Assembly (NCBI GenBank): GCA_963539845.1
Contig: CAUTML010000005.1
Coordinates: 1 to 41,673 of the forward strand
Origin: CAMUQR01 sp963539845
GTDB taxonomy: Bacteria; Patescibacteriota; Saccharimonadia; Saccharimonadales; Saccharimonadaceae
DNA length: 41,673 bases
Reading direction: 5' to 3'
Program-made: the position numbers and the translations under genes
Part shown: positions 32,094-40,516 of the stretch, piece after piece
How positions within the stretch are numbered: the stretch's first letter is position 1
How the letters are laid out: the number at the start of each line of letters is the position of its first letter
The notes under the pieces: generated by a model
The model's input: the letters and a program-made list of their open reading frames with translations, nothing else
What the model was told of the DNA's origin: nothing
The model's database searches: none

Positions 32094-32106
32094 AGAAAAA
32101 TCAACT

Positions 32107-32183
32107 TGGAGGAACTGATGGGACTTGAACCCATGACACCCTGCTTAAAAGGCAGGTGCTCTAACCAGCTGAGCTACAGTTCC
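32107..32183 (-). tRNA. tRNA-Lys (anticodon TTT)
   Basis: A 77-nt tRNA on the minus strand. The acceptor GGAACTG pairs with CAGTTCC and CCA is encoded (32109-32107). The D-loop has AGCTGGTTAGAG, the anticodon stem CTGCC/GGCAG-type pairing encloses CTTTTAA (anticodon TTT), and the T-loop is GTTCAAGTC. Confidence 0.97.
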
Positions 32184-32206
32184 ATGCCGGTCAATACTCC
32201 TTTTAC

Positions 32207-32235
32207 ATTGTACCAAAAAACTTCACAAAAGTCAA
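32207..32235 (-). promoter_or_regulatory. Promoter of tRNA-Lys
   Basis: On the minus strand TTGACT (32235-32230), a 17-nt spacer and TACAAT (32212-32207), about 24 nt upstream of the tRNA. Confidence 0.8.
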
Positions 32236-32305
32236 GTTTAGGCTAGAAAAAAGTCATAAAAAGCGCAATTTTAGTCAAAAATCGCCATCGATTAGCAAAA
32301 ATCGG

Positions 32306-32311
32306 TATAAT
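32306..32311 (+). promoter_or_regulatory. -10 box of comEC, leaderless
   Basis: TATAAT ends 7 nt before the ATG at 32319. No ribosome binding site in the gap. Confidence 0.55.
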
Positions 32312-32318
32312 AAAACTA

Positions 32319-33833
32319 ATGGTAAAAATGCCCCATCGGTTAGTAAAACGAATTGCTCATTTCGCAAAAAACCATCATCAGCTCGACAAATCATGGTGGT
32401 TTTATACGGCGCTGGCGGGAGTAATTTTGGCGATTGGCGTGGAGCTAGCTCATCCGCTTAACTACTGGTGGCTAGGGGCGCTGATAAGCGTGGCGATGTT
32501 AGGCTGTCGGAAATCAGTGGCGATGCGATTGATGTTAGCACTAGCGGTGGGGCTGTTAATTGGTAGCTGGCGCGCTAGAGTGGTATTTAATCAAGCTAAT
32601 CATTATCAACTGCATTTTAATACCGAGGTCGAGTTGTCAGGTCGGCTGATGGATGATCTCACCGCTTCCCAATCTGGCAATCGCCTGTTACGATTGGGCG
32701 AAATTAAACTTAACCAACAAGCCATGGTGGGCGAAGTGCTGGCATCAACTCGCCAAAAAATGACTTTACGGCGGGGCGATTATGTGATCATGACCGGTAA
32801 GCTTGAGCCGGGCGTTGGTAAATATCGAGCAAAAGTCAGTCATTTGAAATCGATCGAGGCAATTGATGGCGGTGACGTGGCGACGGGGTTGCGTGATTGG
32901 CTGGAGCAACGCTTGCGACGTTTTGTCTCGGGTGCGCGAGCGGATTTAATCAGCGCGATTGTGCTTGGTAAACGATCCAAGATTAGTCGCGAGCTTAGTC
33001 AGCAAATCCGGACGGTTGGACTGTCGCACATTGTGGTGGCGAGTGGTTTGCATCTGATGATCGTGGTGGGGCTGGTGCGACCGTTTTTTGGCAAACTATC
33101 GCGTCGTTGGGAGGTGGGCGGAGCGTTGGCGGTAGCTAGTTTGTTTGGGTTGACGGCAGGTCTGTCGGCGAGCATGACGCGAGCGTTGATGGCGCTGGTG
33201 GTGCTACTGATAACTTGGTTTTATGGTCGGAAAACGACTGGTTGGCGAGTGGTGATTTTGTTGGTGGCGACTTCCCTGCTGATTAATCCATTACATTTGT
33301 GTGGTGATTTGTCGTGGTGGTTGTCGTATGGGGCGTTTTTTAGCGTCTTGGTAGCGGTGCCAGCAGTTCAAGATTATTTATTTGGTGATAAAAAATTAAA
33401 CTCGATTAGTCAACTTTTGCTGGCGGTGGTGGTCGTGCAAATAGTAGTAGCTCCGATTTTGTTAATTAGTTTTGGGGAACTGTCATTGATCGCACCTTTA
33501 TCAAATTTATTAGTGGTGCCGTTTTTAGTGGCGTTGATGTGGCTGGCAGGATTGGTGATTATATTTGCTGATTTAGCACCTCTAGCCTGGCTGGTGGCCT
33601 ACCCTTTGCAATTATTAAGCCATTATATTTTAAGCGTGATGCAATTTTTGGCGCAGTTTCCTCAGGCGTTGATTAAACTTAATTTGACTAATTGGCAAAT
33701 TGGCGCGTGGGTGGTGTTAACTGGTGTGTCAATCGCCTGGATGTGTTACAAAAATTGGCGCTTGGAACAAATTAAACATTCTCAACTAATCGCTCAGTTA
33801 ACCACTAAAACAACCAATTCGTCAAAAATATGA
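32319..33833 (+). CDS. comEC: ComEC/Rec2-type competence membrane channel, without hydrolase domain
   Basis: A 504-residue polytopic protein. The Competence domain is marked by LISAIVLGKRSKISRELSQQ, GLSHIVVASGLHLMIVVGLV and LTAGLSASMTRALMALVVLL. About ten membrane segments are visible. The C-terminal metallo-beta-lactamase domain of Bacillus ComEC (~770 residues) is absent, as is the case in many CPR genomes. It would carry single-stranded DNA across the membrane, consistent with uptake of nucleic acids by an organism that cannot make nucleotides. An alternative start at ATG 32328 is possible. Confidence 0.92.
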   Translation: MVKMPHRLVKRIAHFAKNHHQLDKSWWFYTALAGVILAIGVELAHPLNYWWLGALISVAMLGCRKSVAMRLMLALAVGLLIGSWRARVVFNQANHYQLHFNTEVELSGRLMDDLTASQSGNRLLRLGEIKLNQQAMVGEVLASTRQKMTLRRGDYVIMTGKLEPGVGKYRAKVSHLKSIEAIDGGDVATGLRDWLEQRLRRFVSGARADLISAIVLGKRSKISRELSQQIRTVGLSHIVVASGLHLMIVVGLVRPFFGKLSRRWEVGGALAVASLFGLTAGLSASMTRALMALVVLLITWFYGRKTTGWRVVILLVATSLLINPLHLCGDLSWWLSYGAFFSVLVAVPAVQDYLFGDKKLNSISQLLLAVVVVQIVVAPILLISFGELSLIAPLSNLLVVPFLVALMWLAGLVIIFADLAPLAWLVAYPLQLLSHYILSVMQFLAQFPQALIKLNLTNWQIGAWVVLTGVSIAWMCYKNWRLEQIKHSQLIAQLTTKTTNSSKI

Positions 33834-33839
33834 TATGAT
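33834..33839 (+). promoter_or_regulatory. -10 box of tsaE, leaderless
   Basis: TATGAT ends 6 nt before the ATG at 33846. An overlapping GATAAT at 33837-33842 is closer. It lies at the end of comEC. Confidence 0.4.
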
Positions 33840-33845
33840 AATCTC

Positions 33846-34307
33846 ATGCAAATCACAGTCAATAATTTAACGGAACTAGCCGAGGTGGCGCAACGTCTAG
33901 CAGACAGCCTACCGGCGAAGTTTTGTTTGGAACTGATTGGTGATGTTGGTGCGGGAAAAACCACCTTTACTAAAGCGCTGGTTGTTAGTCTGGGCTCGAG
34001 CGACGAAGTAACCAGTCCGAGTTTTGCGATTAACAATCGCTATCAGCTGACAAATGGTCGCGAAGTATCGCATTATGATTTTTATCGTCTGGGCGAAGCG
34101 GGTGTGATTAGTCAAGAGCTGCTTGAGGATTTAGCTAATCCGCAAACTTGTGTGATTGTTGAATGGGCGGAAACGGTCAGCCAGGTCTTGCCGGTCGAGC
34201 GTTTACAAATAACAATTGCGACACTGGCCGATGGCAGTCGCCGGTTGGATTTTGTGGGTCTGGATATGCTCAATAGACCTAATGCACTGAGCGCGGAGGC
34301 TAAATAA
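33846..34307 (+). CDS. tsaE: tRNA threonylcarbamoyladenosine biosynthesis ATPase TsaE
   Basis: A 153-residue P-loop ATPase. Walker A is GDVGAGKTTFTKAL, then DEVTSPSFAI, HYDFYRL (the family HxDxYR motif), and VIVEWAE. It works with TsaB and TsaD in making t6A at position 37 of ANN-decoding tRNAs. Its TAA overlaps the tsaB ATG by one base, so the two are coupled. tsaD and tsaC are not in this window. Confidence 0.96.
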   Translation: MQITVNNLTELAEVAQRLADSLPAKFCLELIGDVGAGKTTFTKALVVSLGSSDEVTSPSFAINNRYQLTNGREVSHYDFYRLGEAGVISQELLEDLANPQTCVIVEWAETVSQVLPVERLQITIATLADGSRRLDFVGLDMLNRPNALSAEAK

Positions 34308-34699
34308 TGGCGGTAACGTTGTTTCTAAAAACCGATCAAGCTGATTGTTACGTCGAATTGCATCAGGCAGAGTGCCAACAGCAATTTAGTTGGCAAGCTG
34401 GGCGTGAGTTATCTGACGGATTGTTGAGATTTTTACAACAATGTTTGACAGAATTTGCTGTTGATTGGGGAGATTTAACCGGTGTAGTAGTGTTTCGCGG
34501 TCCGGGTAGTTATACTAGTTTGCGGATTGGGCTGACTGTCGCTAACACCATGGCTGATGCTTTGCAAATTCCGATTGTTGGCGCCGCTGGTGAACAATGG
34601 CAAGCCGATGGTCAGGCGCGCTTATTGGCGGGCGAGAACGACAAAATTGTTGTGCCGATCTATTCTCAGCCGGTTTTTATTACTCAGCCGAAGAAATAA
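34307..34699 (+). CDS. tsaB: TsaB, short form
   Basis: 130 residues, against about 220 in most bacteria. The N-terminal ASKHA domain is recognisable: VVVFRGPGSYTSLRIGLTVAN matches the TsaB signature (in part GPGSYTSLRIG). The second half is lost, and the protein ends VFITQPKK. TsaB is the non-catalytic dimer partner of TsaD. The N-terminal domain is the one that contacts TsaD, so a reduced protein may still work; this is inferred. About 160 nt to rny hold only the rny promoter and leader. Confidence 0.9.
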   Translation: MAVTLFLKTDQADCYVELHQAECQQQFSWQAGRELSDGLLRFLQQCLTEFAVDWGDLTGVVVFRGPGSYTSLRIGLTVANTMADALQIPIVGAAGEQWQADGQARLLAGENDKIVVPIYSQPVFITQPKK

Positions 34700-34782
34700 T
34701 CCGAGCGGTTTGATTGAATTTTTTCATAAAAATAACCAAATGATCGCTAAATTGCTATTTTTTTAGTTAAAATTTTATTTTC

Positions 34783-34810
34783 TTGACAAAATGGTTTATA
34801 CTGATAGTGT
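34783..34810 (+). promoter_or_regulatory. Promoter of rny
   Basis: Perfect -35 TTGACA (34783-34788), a 16-nt spacer and TAGTGT (34805-34810), followed by a leader of about 43 nt with AAAGGAT. Unlike many genes here, rny has a real leader. Confidence 0.65.
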
Positions 34811-34859
34811 AGACTTTTAATTTTGATAACCCCTAGTTTAATTAGGATGAAAGGATAAT

Positions 34860-36398
34860 ATGGAAATAATTTTTGTAATTGCTGGAGCGGTGCTGGGCTC
34901 TGGGGCGGTTTTTGGCTATTCAACCTTTAAAGCCGGTAAAGACAAACAAAGTTCGGTTGGGATTTTGGAACAAGCTGAGTCAAAAGCTCAACGGATTCAA
35001 GATAAAGCCCAACAAAAATACGAAGAAATCATCAAAAATGCCCGCAGTGAGGCGGATTCGATTATCACTGACGCTAAAAAAGACGAAAATAGACGTCGTA
35101 ATGAGTTAAAAAATCTTGAGGAACGGGCATTGGAGCGCGAGCGTATTTTGGATAAAAAACTGGACCAAGCCGATGAAAAAATGGAAGGCATTCGCCGGCA
35201 AAACGACGAATTAGCTAGTTTGAAACAAGAAATTGTCGACATTCGCACCAAGCAAGAAGACAAATTATCAAAAATCGCCAAACTAACCAAACAAGAAGCT
35301 CAGGATAAATTGCTGAAAATGACTGAGCGCAATATTAAAGACGATATGATTGGTTTGGTGACCAAAATGCAGGCCGACGCCGTGGCTGATGCTGAAGATC
35401 GCGCTCAAATGATTTTGCTTTCGGCGATGGAGCGGATGGCTGGTGATGTCACTAGCGAGCGGACTGTGACGGCGGTGAAACTGACTGATGATGAAATGAA
35501 AGGTCGGATTATCGGCAAAGAAGGTCGTAATATTCAGGCTTTGCAACGCGAAACAGGAGTTGACGTGTTAGTTGATGAAACCCCTGGCATGGTGGTGCTG
35601 TCTTCGTTTGATCCGATTCGTCGTCAAGTGGCGCGTTTGGCGTTGGAACTGTTGATGAAAGATGGTCGAATTCACCCGGCGCGAATTGAGGAAGTAGTGG
35701 CTAAAGCTCAGCGTGAAATTGAAAAAGAAGTCAAACGGGCTGGTGAGGACGCGGCGCGAGAAGTCGGGCTGGTTGGTCTGCCAAAAGAAATGTTGGGTCT
35801 GCTGGGTGAGCTGAAATTCCGGACTTCCTATGGACAAAATGTGTTAAAACATTCAATTGAAATGGCTCATATGGCGGGACAACTAGCTGAGGAAATTGGA
35901 GCTGATGTGCGGGTTGCTAAGACGGCTGCCTTGTTCCACGATGTGGGTAAAGCCGTCACTCATAAAGTCGAGGGTCAACATCATCACATTGGCGCGGAAT
36001 ACGCTCTTAAATACGGCATGAGTGAAGCAGTGGCTCACGCTATCAAAGCCCATCATGATGATGTCGAGGCAACTACCCCGGAGGCCTTGATTATTCGCGT
36101 GGTGGATGCCGTGAGCGGTGCCCGACCAGGTGCGCGCAACGCTTCCAATGAGAACTTTGTCGAGCGAATGCGTGATTTAGAAAATGTTGCTAATTCTTTT
36201 GACGGCATCAATAATGCTTACGCCGTCAGTGCTGGTCGGGAAATTCGCGTTTTTGTTAAACCAGAAAAAATCGACGATTTGTCAGCCATTAAATTAGCTC
36301 GCGATATTGCCACCAAAATCGAAAGCACTATGCAATATCCAGGCGTGATCAAAGTTAATGTTATTCGTGAGACCCGAGCTGAGGAATATGCTAAATAA
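34860..36398 (+). CDS. rny: Ribonuclease Y
   Basis: A 512-residue membrane-anchored endoribonuclease. An N-terminal membrane segment (FVIAGAVLGSGAVFGYSTF) is followed by a long coiled coil (about residues 30-190), then the KH domain GRIIGKEGRNIQALQRETGV, then the HD domain with HSIEMAHMAGQLAEEIGAD and LFHDVGKAV. It starts bulk mRNA decay at the membrane. Length matches the family. The Nudix gene begins within its last codons. Confidence 0.97.
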   Translation: MEIIFVIAGAVLGSGAVFGYSTFKAGKDKQSSVGILEQAESKAQRIQDKAQQKYEEIIKNARSEADSIITDAKKDENRRRNELKNLEERALERERILDKKLDQADEKMEGIRRQNDELASLKQEIVDIRTKQEDKLSKIAKLTKQEAQDKLLKMTERNIKDDMIGLVTKMQADAVADAEDRAQMILLSAMERMAGDVTSERTVTAVKLTDDEMKGRIIGKEGRNIQALQRETGVDVLVDETPGMVVLSSFDPIRRQVARLALELLMKDGRIHPARIEEVVAKAQREIEKEVKRAGEDAAREVGLVGLPKEMLGLLGELKFRTSYGQNVLKHSIEMAHMAGQLAEEIGADVRVAKTAALFHDVGKAVTHKVEGQHHHIGAEYALKYGMSEAVAHAIKAHHDDVEATTPEALIIRVVDAVSGARPGARNASNENFVERMRDLENVANSFDGINNAYAVSAGREIRVFVKPEKIDDLSAIKLARDIATKIESTMQYPGVIKVNVIRETRAEEYAK

Positions 36399-36909
36399 TC
36401 AGCACCAACTAACCCCGCCCGACAACAATTTACCAAAACCAGCTAATTGGCTACCAGATGATGTCTGGATGGCAAGGCTTGATAAACAAATCAGTAGTGG
36501 CGGTATGATTTGTCTAGTCGATGACAAGGTGCTGGTGGTCAAAGCTATATACAAACATTATTGGAATTTTCCGGGCGGGGTTGTTGACGCTGGCGAAACT
36601 CCAGCTGAGGCGGCGGTTCGAGAATTGTTTGAGGAGACTGGTCTGACAGTTGACCCAAAACAGATGCGTTTTAAAATGATCTCGATTGCTGAAAAACTTG
36701 GTCATAAAGTTTATCAATTTATGTTTGAAATTCAGCTTGAAGCTAGTCAATTGTCGCAGATTAAGTTTCAAGACGGTGAGATTGAAGATTATCAATTATT
36801 AACTAAAGAGCAAGTGTTATCGGGCGACTATGGCATCATGTCCTACTCACTAGTGGCCTGGGCGCAAGGCTACTCGGGTTATTACGAATTGCCAGCCTTC
36901 AAAAAATAA
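36388..36909 (+). CDS. Nudix hydrolase
   Basis: 173 residues from the ATG at 36388, which has GAGGAAT upstream and overlaps the rny end. The Nudix box is complete: GGVVDAGETPAEAAV followed by RELFEETGL, with the metal-binding Glu residues in REL-EE. The surrounding strands (ICLVDDKVLVVK, then WNFPGG) are typical. Substrate cannot be told. It could be a house-cleaning pyrophosphatase or an RNA 5' end hydrolase, the latter suggested only by the overlap with rny. Confidence 0.92.
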   Translation: MLNNQHQLTPPDNNLPKPANWLPDDVWMARLDKQISSGGMICLVDDKVLVVKAIYKHYWNFPGGVVDAGETPAEAAVRELFEETGLTVDPKQMRFKMISIAEKLGHKVYQFMFEIQLEASQLSQIKFQDGEIEDYQLLTKEQVLSGDYGIMSYSLVAWAQGYSGYYELPAFKK

Positions 36910-36937
36910 TTTTAATGGTTAAATTTTAATTAAAAGC

Positions 36938-36967
36938 TTGACATCAACTATACACTGAGTGTATAGT
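36938..36967 (+). promoter_or_regulatory. Promoter of the padR operon
   Basis: TTGACA (36938-36943), an 18-nt spacer and TATAGT (36962-36967), then 6 nt to the ATG at 36974. The operator covers the spacer and the -10. Confidence 0.8.
36947..36967. promoter_or_regulatory. PadR operator (21-bp palindrome)
   Basis: ACTATACACT, a central G, and AGTGTATAGT form perfect 10-bp arms. This overlaps the -10 of padR. PadR-family sites are often ATGT/ACAT-like palindromes; here the position argues for autorepression. Confidence 0.85.
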
Positions 36968-36973
36968 TATAAT

Positions 36974-37498
36974 ATGAATATCTCATCAACTTTACTGGGT
37001 CTGATTGCTTACCAACCAAGCTATGGTTATGATTTAAAGCAAGAATATGATCGATTATTCGCCGGCAAAAAGCCACTGGCTTACGGTCAGGTTTATGCGA
37101 CTTTGTCACGCCTGGCACGTGATCAGCAAGTGATGGTGGCAAGTGAATTATCGGATGAGGGACCAGACCGCAAGAAATACCAAATTACCGAGGCTGGAAA
37201 AATCAGTTTAGAACAATGGCTGTTAACCCCGGAAGCGCCTCAACCAAAACTGCAAGCCGAGTTATTTACTAAGGTGGTGTTGGCGCTCATGCTCAAAAAA
37301 GACGCTGGCAAATATCTCGATATTCAACGCCAAGCCCATATGGCTCGCATGCGCGAAATTAACCGCGAACGCAAAAAACACGACCTGGCATTTATGCTGT
37401 TGGCCGATCACGCTTTGTATCACATCGAAGCTGATTTACACTGGATTGATTTAACCGAAAGTCGTTTAATAAGTTTACAAAAGGAGTTAGCTTTATGA
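36974..37498 (+). CDS. padR: PadR-family transcriptional regulator
   Basis: 174 residues from the ATG at 36974; an in-frame GTG at 36959 lies inside the operator and is rejected. The winged helix is standard: LLGLIAYQPSYGYDLKQEYD, then YGQVYATLSRLARDQQVM and KKYQITEAGK. The C-terminal helices (Vir_act_alpha_C type) mediate dimerisation. It likely represses its own operon through the palindrome at 36947-36967 and responds to a compound exported by the ABC system that follows. The ATGA overlap with the ATPase gene indicates coupling. Confidence 0.95.
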   Translation: MNISSTLLGLIAYQPSYGYDLKQEYDRLFAGKKPLAYGQVYATLSRLARDQQVMVASELSDEGPDRKKYQITEAGKISLEQWLLTPEAPQPKLQAELFTKVVLALMLKKDAGKYLDIQRQAHMARMREINRERKKHDLAFMLLADHALYHIEADLHWIDLTESRLISLQKELAL

Positions 37499-38163
37499 GT
37501 ATCATTGAAGCCAAAAATATTAAAAAAGCCTTCGGCAAAAAAACTTTAGCTTTGCGCGGGGCAAATCTAGCGGTTGAGCCGGGAGAAATCGTAGCCGTGA
37601 TGGGGCCGAGTGGTTCGGGTAAATCCACCCTGCTCCATTGTTTGGCGGGCATTTTAAAAATCGACTCAGGCGAAGTGCGGTTTGACGGTGAAAATATCGG
37701 CAAAATGTCCGATAAAAAACGTAATCAACTGCGCCGTGAGAAGTTTGGTTTTGTGTTTCAATTTTCACAATTGGTGCCAGAACTGACGGCGCTAGACAAT
37801 GTTGCTTTGCCCTTGCTGATTAACGGAATCAACAAAACCGAAGCTTACGCCAAAGCTAAAACTTGGCTGAAAAAAGTTGGCGTCGAAGCGGTTGCTAATC
37901 AAATTCCGGGTGAGTTATCCGGTGGTCAAGCTCAGCGAGTGGCGGTGGCCCGAGCAATGGTGATTGAACCAAAAATTTCATTTGCCGATGAGCCAACTGG
38001 TTCACTCGATTCGCTTAATTCCGAAAAAGTGATGGATTTATTTATCAAAACCGCTAAAGAAATCGGCACCACGGTGATTATGGTGACGCACGAACCAACT
38101 ATCGCGGCTTATGCTGATCGCTCAGTGATTGTGCGTGACGGCGTGGTGACAGGAGATAAATAA
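37495..38163 (+). CDS. ABC transporter ATPase, MacB/LolD type
   Basis: 222 residues with Walker A GPSGSGKST, Q-loop FQFSQLVPEL, signature LSGGQAQRVAVARA, Walker B ISFADEPTGSLDS and H-loop MVTHEP. It belongs to the LolD/MacB/FtsE group that partners with FtsX-like permeases. Its start overlaps padR (ATGA) and its stop overlaps the permease (TAATG). The system likely exports or senses peptides, antibiotics or lipoproteins. Substrate unknown. Confidence 0.96.
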   Translation: MSIIEAKNIKKAFGKKTLALRGANLAVEPGEIVAVMGPSGSGKSTLLHCLAGILKIDSGEVRFDGENIGKMSDKKRNQLRREKFGFVFQFSQLVPELTALDNVALPLLINGINKTEAYAKAKTWLKKVGVEAVANQIPGELSGGQAQRVAVARAMVIEPKISFADEPTGSLDSLNSEKVMDLFIKTAKEIGTTVIMVTHEPTIAAYADRSVIVRDGVVTGDK

Positions 38164-40463
38164 TGAAGCTCGGATTGTTATTTTTAAAACGGACTGACAA
38201 GCAAGGTTGGTTTCGCAATGTGGTGATTGTTTTTGCGATTACCTTGGCGACGGCGACACTGCTGTCGGCGATGGCATTAGGTAATGGTTTTAACAAAGGT
38301 TTTGATCGGTCGCATTGGTTTAGCAATTTGCGGTCAGCTCAAGAGCGAAATATCGATTTAAACTTGCAAAACAAAGGCGATCGGACCGTTGTTAAAATCA
38401 ATGATTTTGCGATGTTTGGTAAAACGCGAATTCGGGAAGTCGGTTTGTATCAGCTGACCGACAAAGCTCCGCTTCTGCCGGGATTATCTCGTCAGCCAGG
38501 CGCTAAAGAAATGTTCGTGTCGCAGGGTTTGCTGGATTTAATTGCTCAAAATCCCGATCTCAAAGATCGTTTTGCTGGTTATGATTTAAAACTTGGCGTG
38601 CCAAATAACTTATTATCAAAACCGAACGAAGCGATGGCGATTTATCAATTGCCGGCGACGATTTTTACTAGTCGAGACGGTTTGGATCGGGCGACACTGG
38701 TTGATCAGGAACAAATGGGAAAAATTAATCAACCAGTCCAGTCGCGCACGCAATTGATTACTAATATTTTTATGTTGTTGTGTGGTTTGGGTGTCTGTTT
38801 TCCGCTGTTAGTATTAGTGATTTCGGCCACGCGGGTTGGGATGGTCCAACGTGAGCAACGTTACGCGGCGCTGAGTTTAATTGGGGCGTCAAAACGTCAA
38901 ATTAATGGGATTATTCTGGCAGAAACTTTAACTGCTTCGGGCTTGGCGGTACTCCTAGGTTCGGGTTTGTTCGTGATTTTTAAAAAACTAATTTTGGAAC
39001 AACTGAAATTTGATGGCGATGTGATGTTTGCTAGTGATTTGTGGCCAAGCTTACCGGTGTTTTTCGGGGTGATTGGTCTGGTGCTGATGGTAGCGATTAT
39101 CGTCAATTGGTGGGCTTTGCGCAAGGTCAAAACTTCGCCGCTTGGCGTGGTTAAAGACCAAAAGCGTCTGCGCAAACCAACGATTTTAGGCTTGTTGCCA
39201 CTGCTGATTGCTGGCGGAATTATTTGGAAACTAAACCAACTTGGACCGCAATGGTTTTATCCATCAAATCCAGGCGAAAACGGTAATCGTCCGGAATTAT
39301 ATTTCCTAGGTACGTTTTTATTGTTGATGATTGGGCTGCTGACAGCCGGCGCCTTCTTGACTTATTTGGTAGCTAAGTTGCTTGGTAAATTAGCCCGAGG
39401 CGCTAGTTCGGTGATGGCCACCAAACGTCTGCAAATGTTCGCTCGCCCGATTTTCTCGAGTGTTAGTGGAGTAGTGTTGGCGCTGTTCGTGGGCAGTTTT
39501 TTCCTGGGGACGATTGCGAGCGTGGAGGCAACGTTGCAACAAGAATTTCAATCTGCTCAAACCAACCACGATTTGCAAGGCCAAAAAATCAATACCAACC
39601 AACTCAAAATCTACGAGGAACGATCCGGCGAGGGACGGTTTTATCAGCTGTTTCAACAACATTCGCAGTTAATGAGTTTGGTTAAACGCCATACTCAAAT
39701 TCAAAGATATTACTCATTAGCAGAGGAAAAAGGCGTCAAATCAACCGACGAGCAAAGTGTTTTTGGCGAAATTTATACTTGTCAAGAATTAGCCCAATGG
39801 ACAAAACTGCGTTGCCCGACTGATTATCAGCCAACTGATCGTGTGCTGGTTGAGGAAAAGCACAATCAATTGGTGCGTGTGACTCCGGAATTGTTAGCTA
39901 AGGGCAAGATTTATCGATCGGATATTGTGTTGCAATTTGATAATCGGGCTGATCTCGAACGGGGGCGCAAGTTTGTGCAAAATATTATCGCTCAGTCTAT
40001 TCGTCAATATAGTTATGGAGCCTTGATTCAATCTGATGATGATGCGTTGGATATTTTAAGCTCGGTTCACGGTCTAGTTCAAGCGGTGATGGCGGGCACA
40101 GCGCTGACAATTGGCGTGGCGGGCTTCAGTGTGGCGGTGGCGATGATTGGTTCATTCTTTGAACGAAAAAAATCGTTTAGCAATTTGCGGTTGATGGGGG
40201 TTGATATAGCGCAACTATACCGCGTGGTATTGATTGAGTCGATTTTGCCGTTATTATTGTCGACAATATTAGCGGTGACGATTGGTTTACTGACGGTGCG
40301 CTATCTAGTATCGGTGATGAGTCAGAAGTTTGTGTTCGCGATGCCAAAAATGGATTATTTCTGGTTGGTAACTATTTCACTAGTGGTAACAATTGGTATT
40401 GTCATCAGTACTTTGCCAATCTTAAAACGTGTGACAGAACTTGAATCAAATCGCACCGAATAA
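38163..40463 (+). CDS. FtsX-like ABC permease
   Basis: A 766-residue permease. One segment at residues about 20-40 is followed by an extracytoplasmic domain (to about 200), then three segments (LITNIFMLLCGLGVCFPLLV and following), then a middle region with several segments (340-480), a second external domain (about 480-620), and three C-terminal segments with GFSVAVAMIGSFFERKKSFS. The motif RYAALSLIGASKRQ is typical of FtsX-like permeases, and NLRLMGVDIAQLYRVVL is its second copy. Two FtsX units are thus present, as in the BceB/YknZ-type single-chain permeases. It works with the ATPase just upstream. Confidence 0.93.
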   Translation: MKLGLLFLKRTDKQGWFRNVVIVFAITLATATLLSAMALGNGFNKGFDRSHWFSNLRSAQERNIDLNLQNKGDRTVVKINDFAMFGKTRIREVGLYQLTDKAPLLPGLSRQPGAKEMFVSQGLLDLIAQNPDLKDRFAGYDLKLGVPNNLLSKPNEAMAIYQLPATIFTSRDGLDRATLVDQEQMGKINQPVQSRTQLITNIFMLLCGLGVCFPLLVLVISATRVGMVQREQRYAALSLIGASKRQINGIILAETLTASGLAVLLGSGLFVIFKKLILEQLKFDGDVMFASDLWPSLPVFFGVIGLVLMVAIIVNWWALRKVKTSPLGVVKDQKRLRKPTILGLLPLLIAGGIIWKLNQLGPQWFYPSNPGENGNRPELYFLGTFLLLMIGLLTAGAFLTYLVAKLLGKLARGASSVMATKRLQMFARPIFSSVSGVVLALFVGSFFLGTIASVEATLQQEFQSAQTNHDLQGQKINTNQLKIYEERSGEGRFYQLFQQHSQLMSLVKRHTQIQRYYSLAEEKGVKSTDEQSVFGEIYTCQELAQWTKLRCPTDYQPTDRVLVEEKHNQLVRVTPELLAKGKIYRSDIVLQFDNRADLERGRKFVQNIIAQSIRQYSYGALIQSDDDALDILSSVHGLVQAVMAGTALTIGVAGFSVAVAMIGSFFERKKSFSNLRLMGVDIAQLYRVVLIESILPLLLSTILAVTIGLLTVRYLVSVMSQKFVFAMPKMDYFWLVTISLVVTIGIVISTLPILKRVTELESNRTE

Positions 40464-40503
40464 CGAACTTGTCAGTTATTGTTTAAAAATAAACTGTTTA
40501 TGC

Positions 40504-40509
40504 TATAAT
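40504..40509 (+). promoter_or_regulatory. -10 box of dacA, leaderless
   Basis: TATAAT ends 7 nt before ATG 40517. A TTGTTT at 40479-40484 is 19 nt upstream of it. Confidence 0.55.
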
Positions 40510-40516
40510 AAAACAA

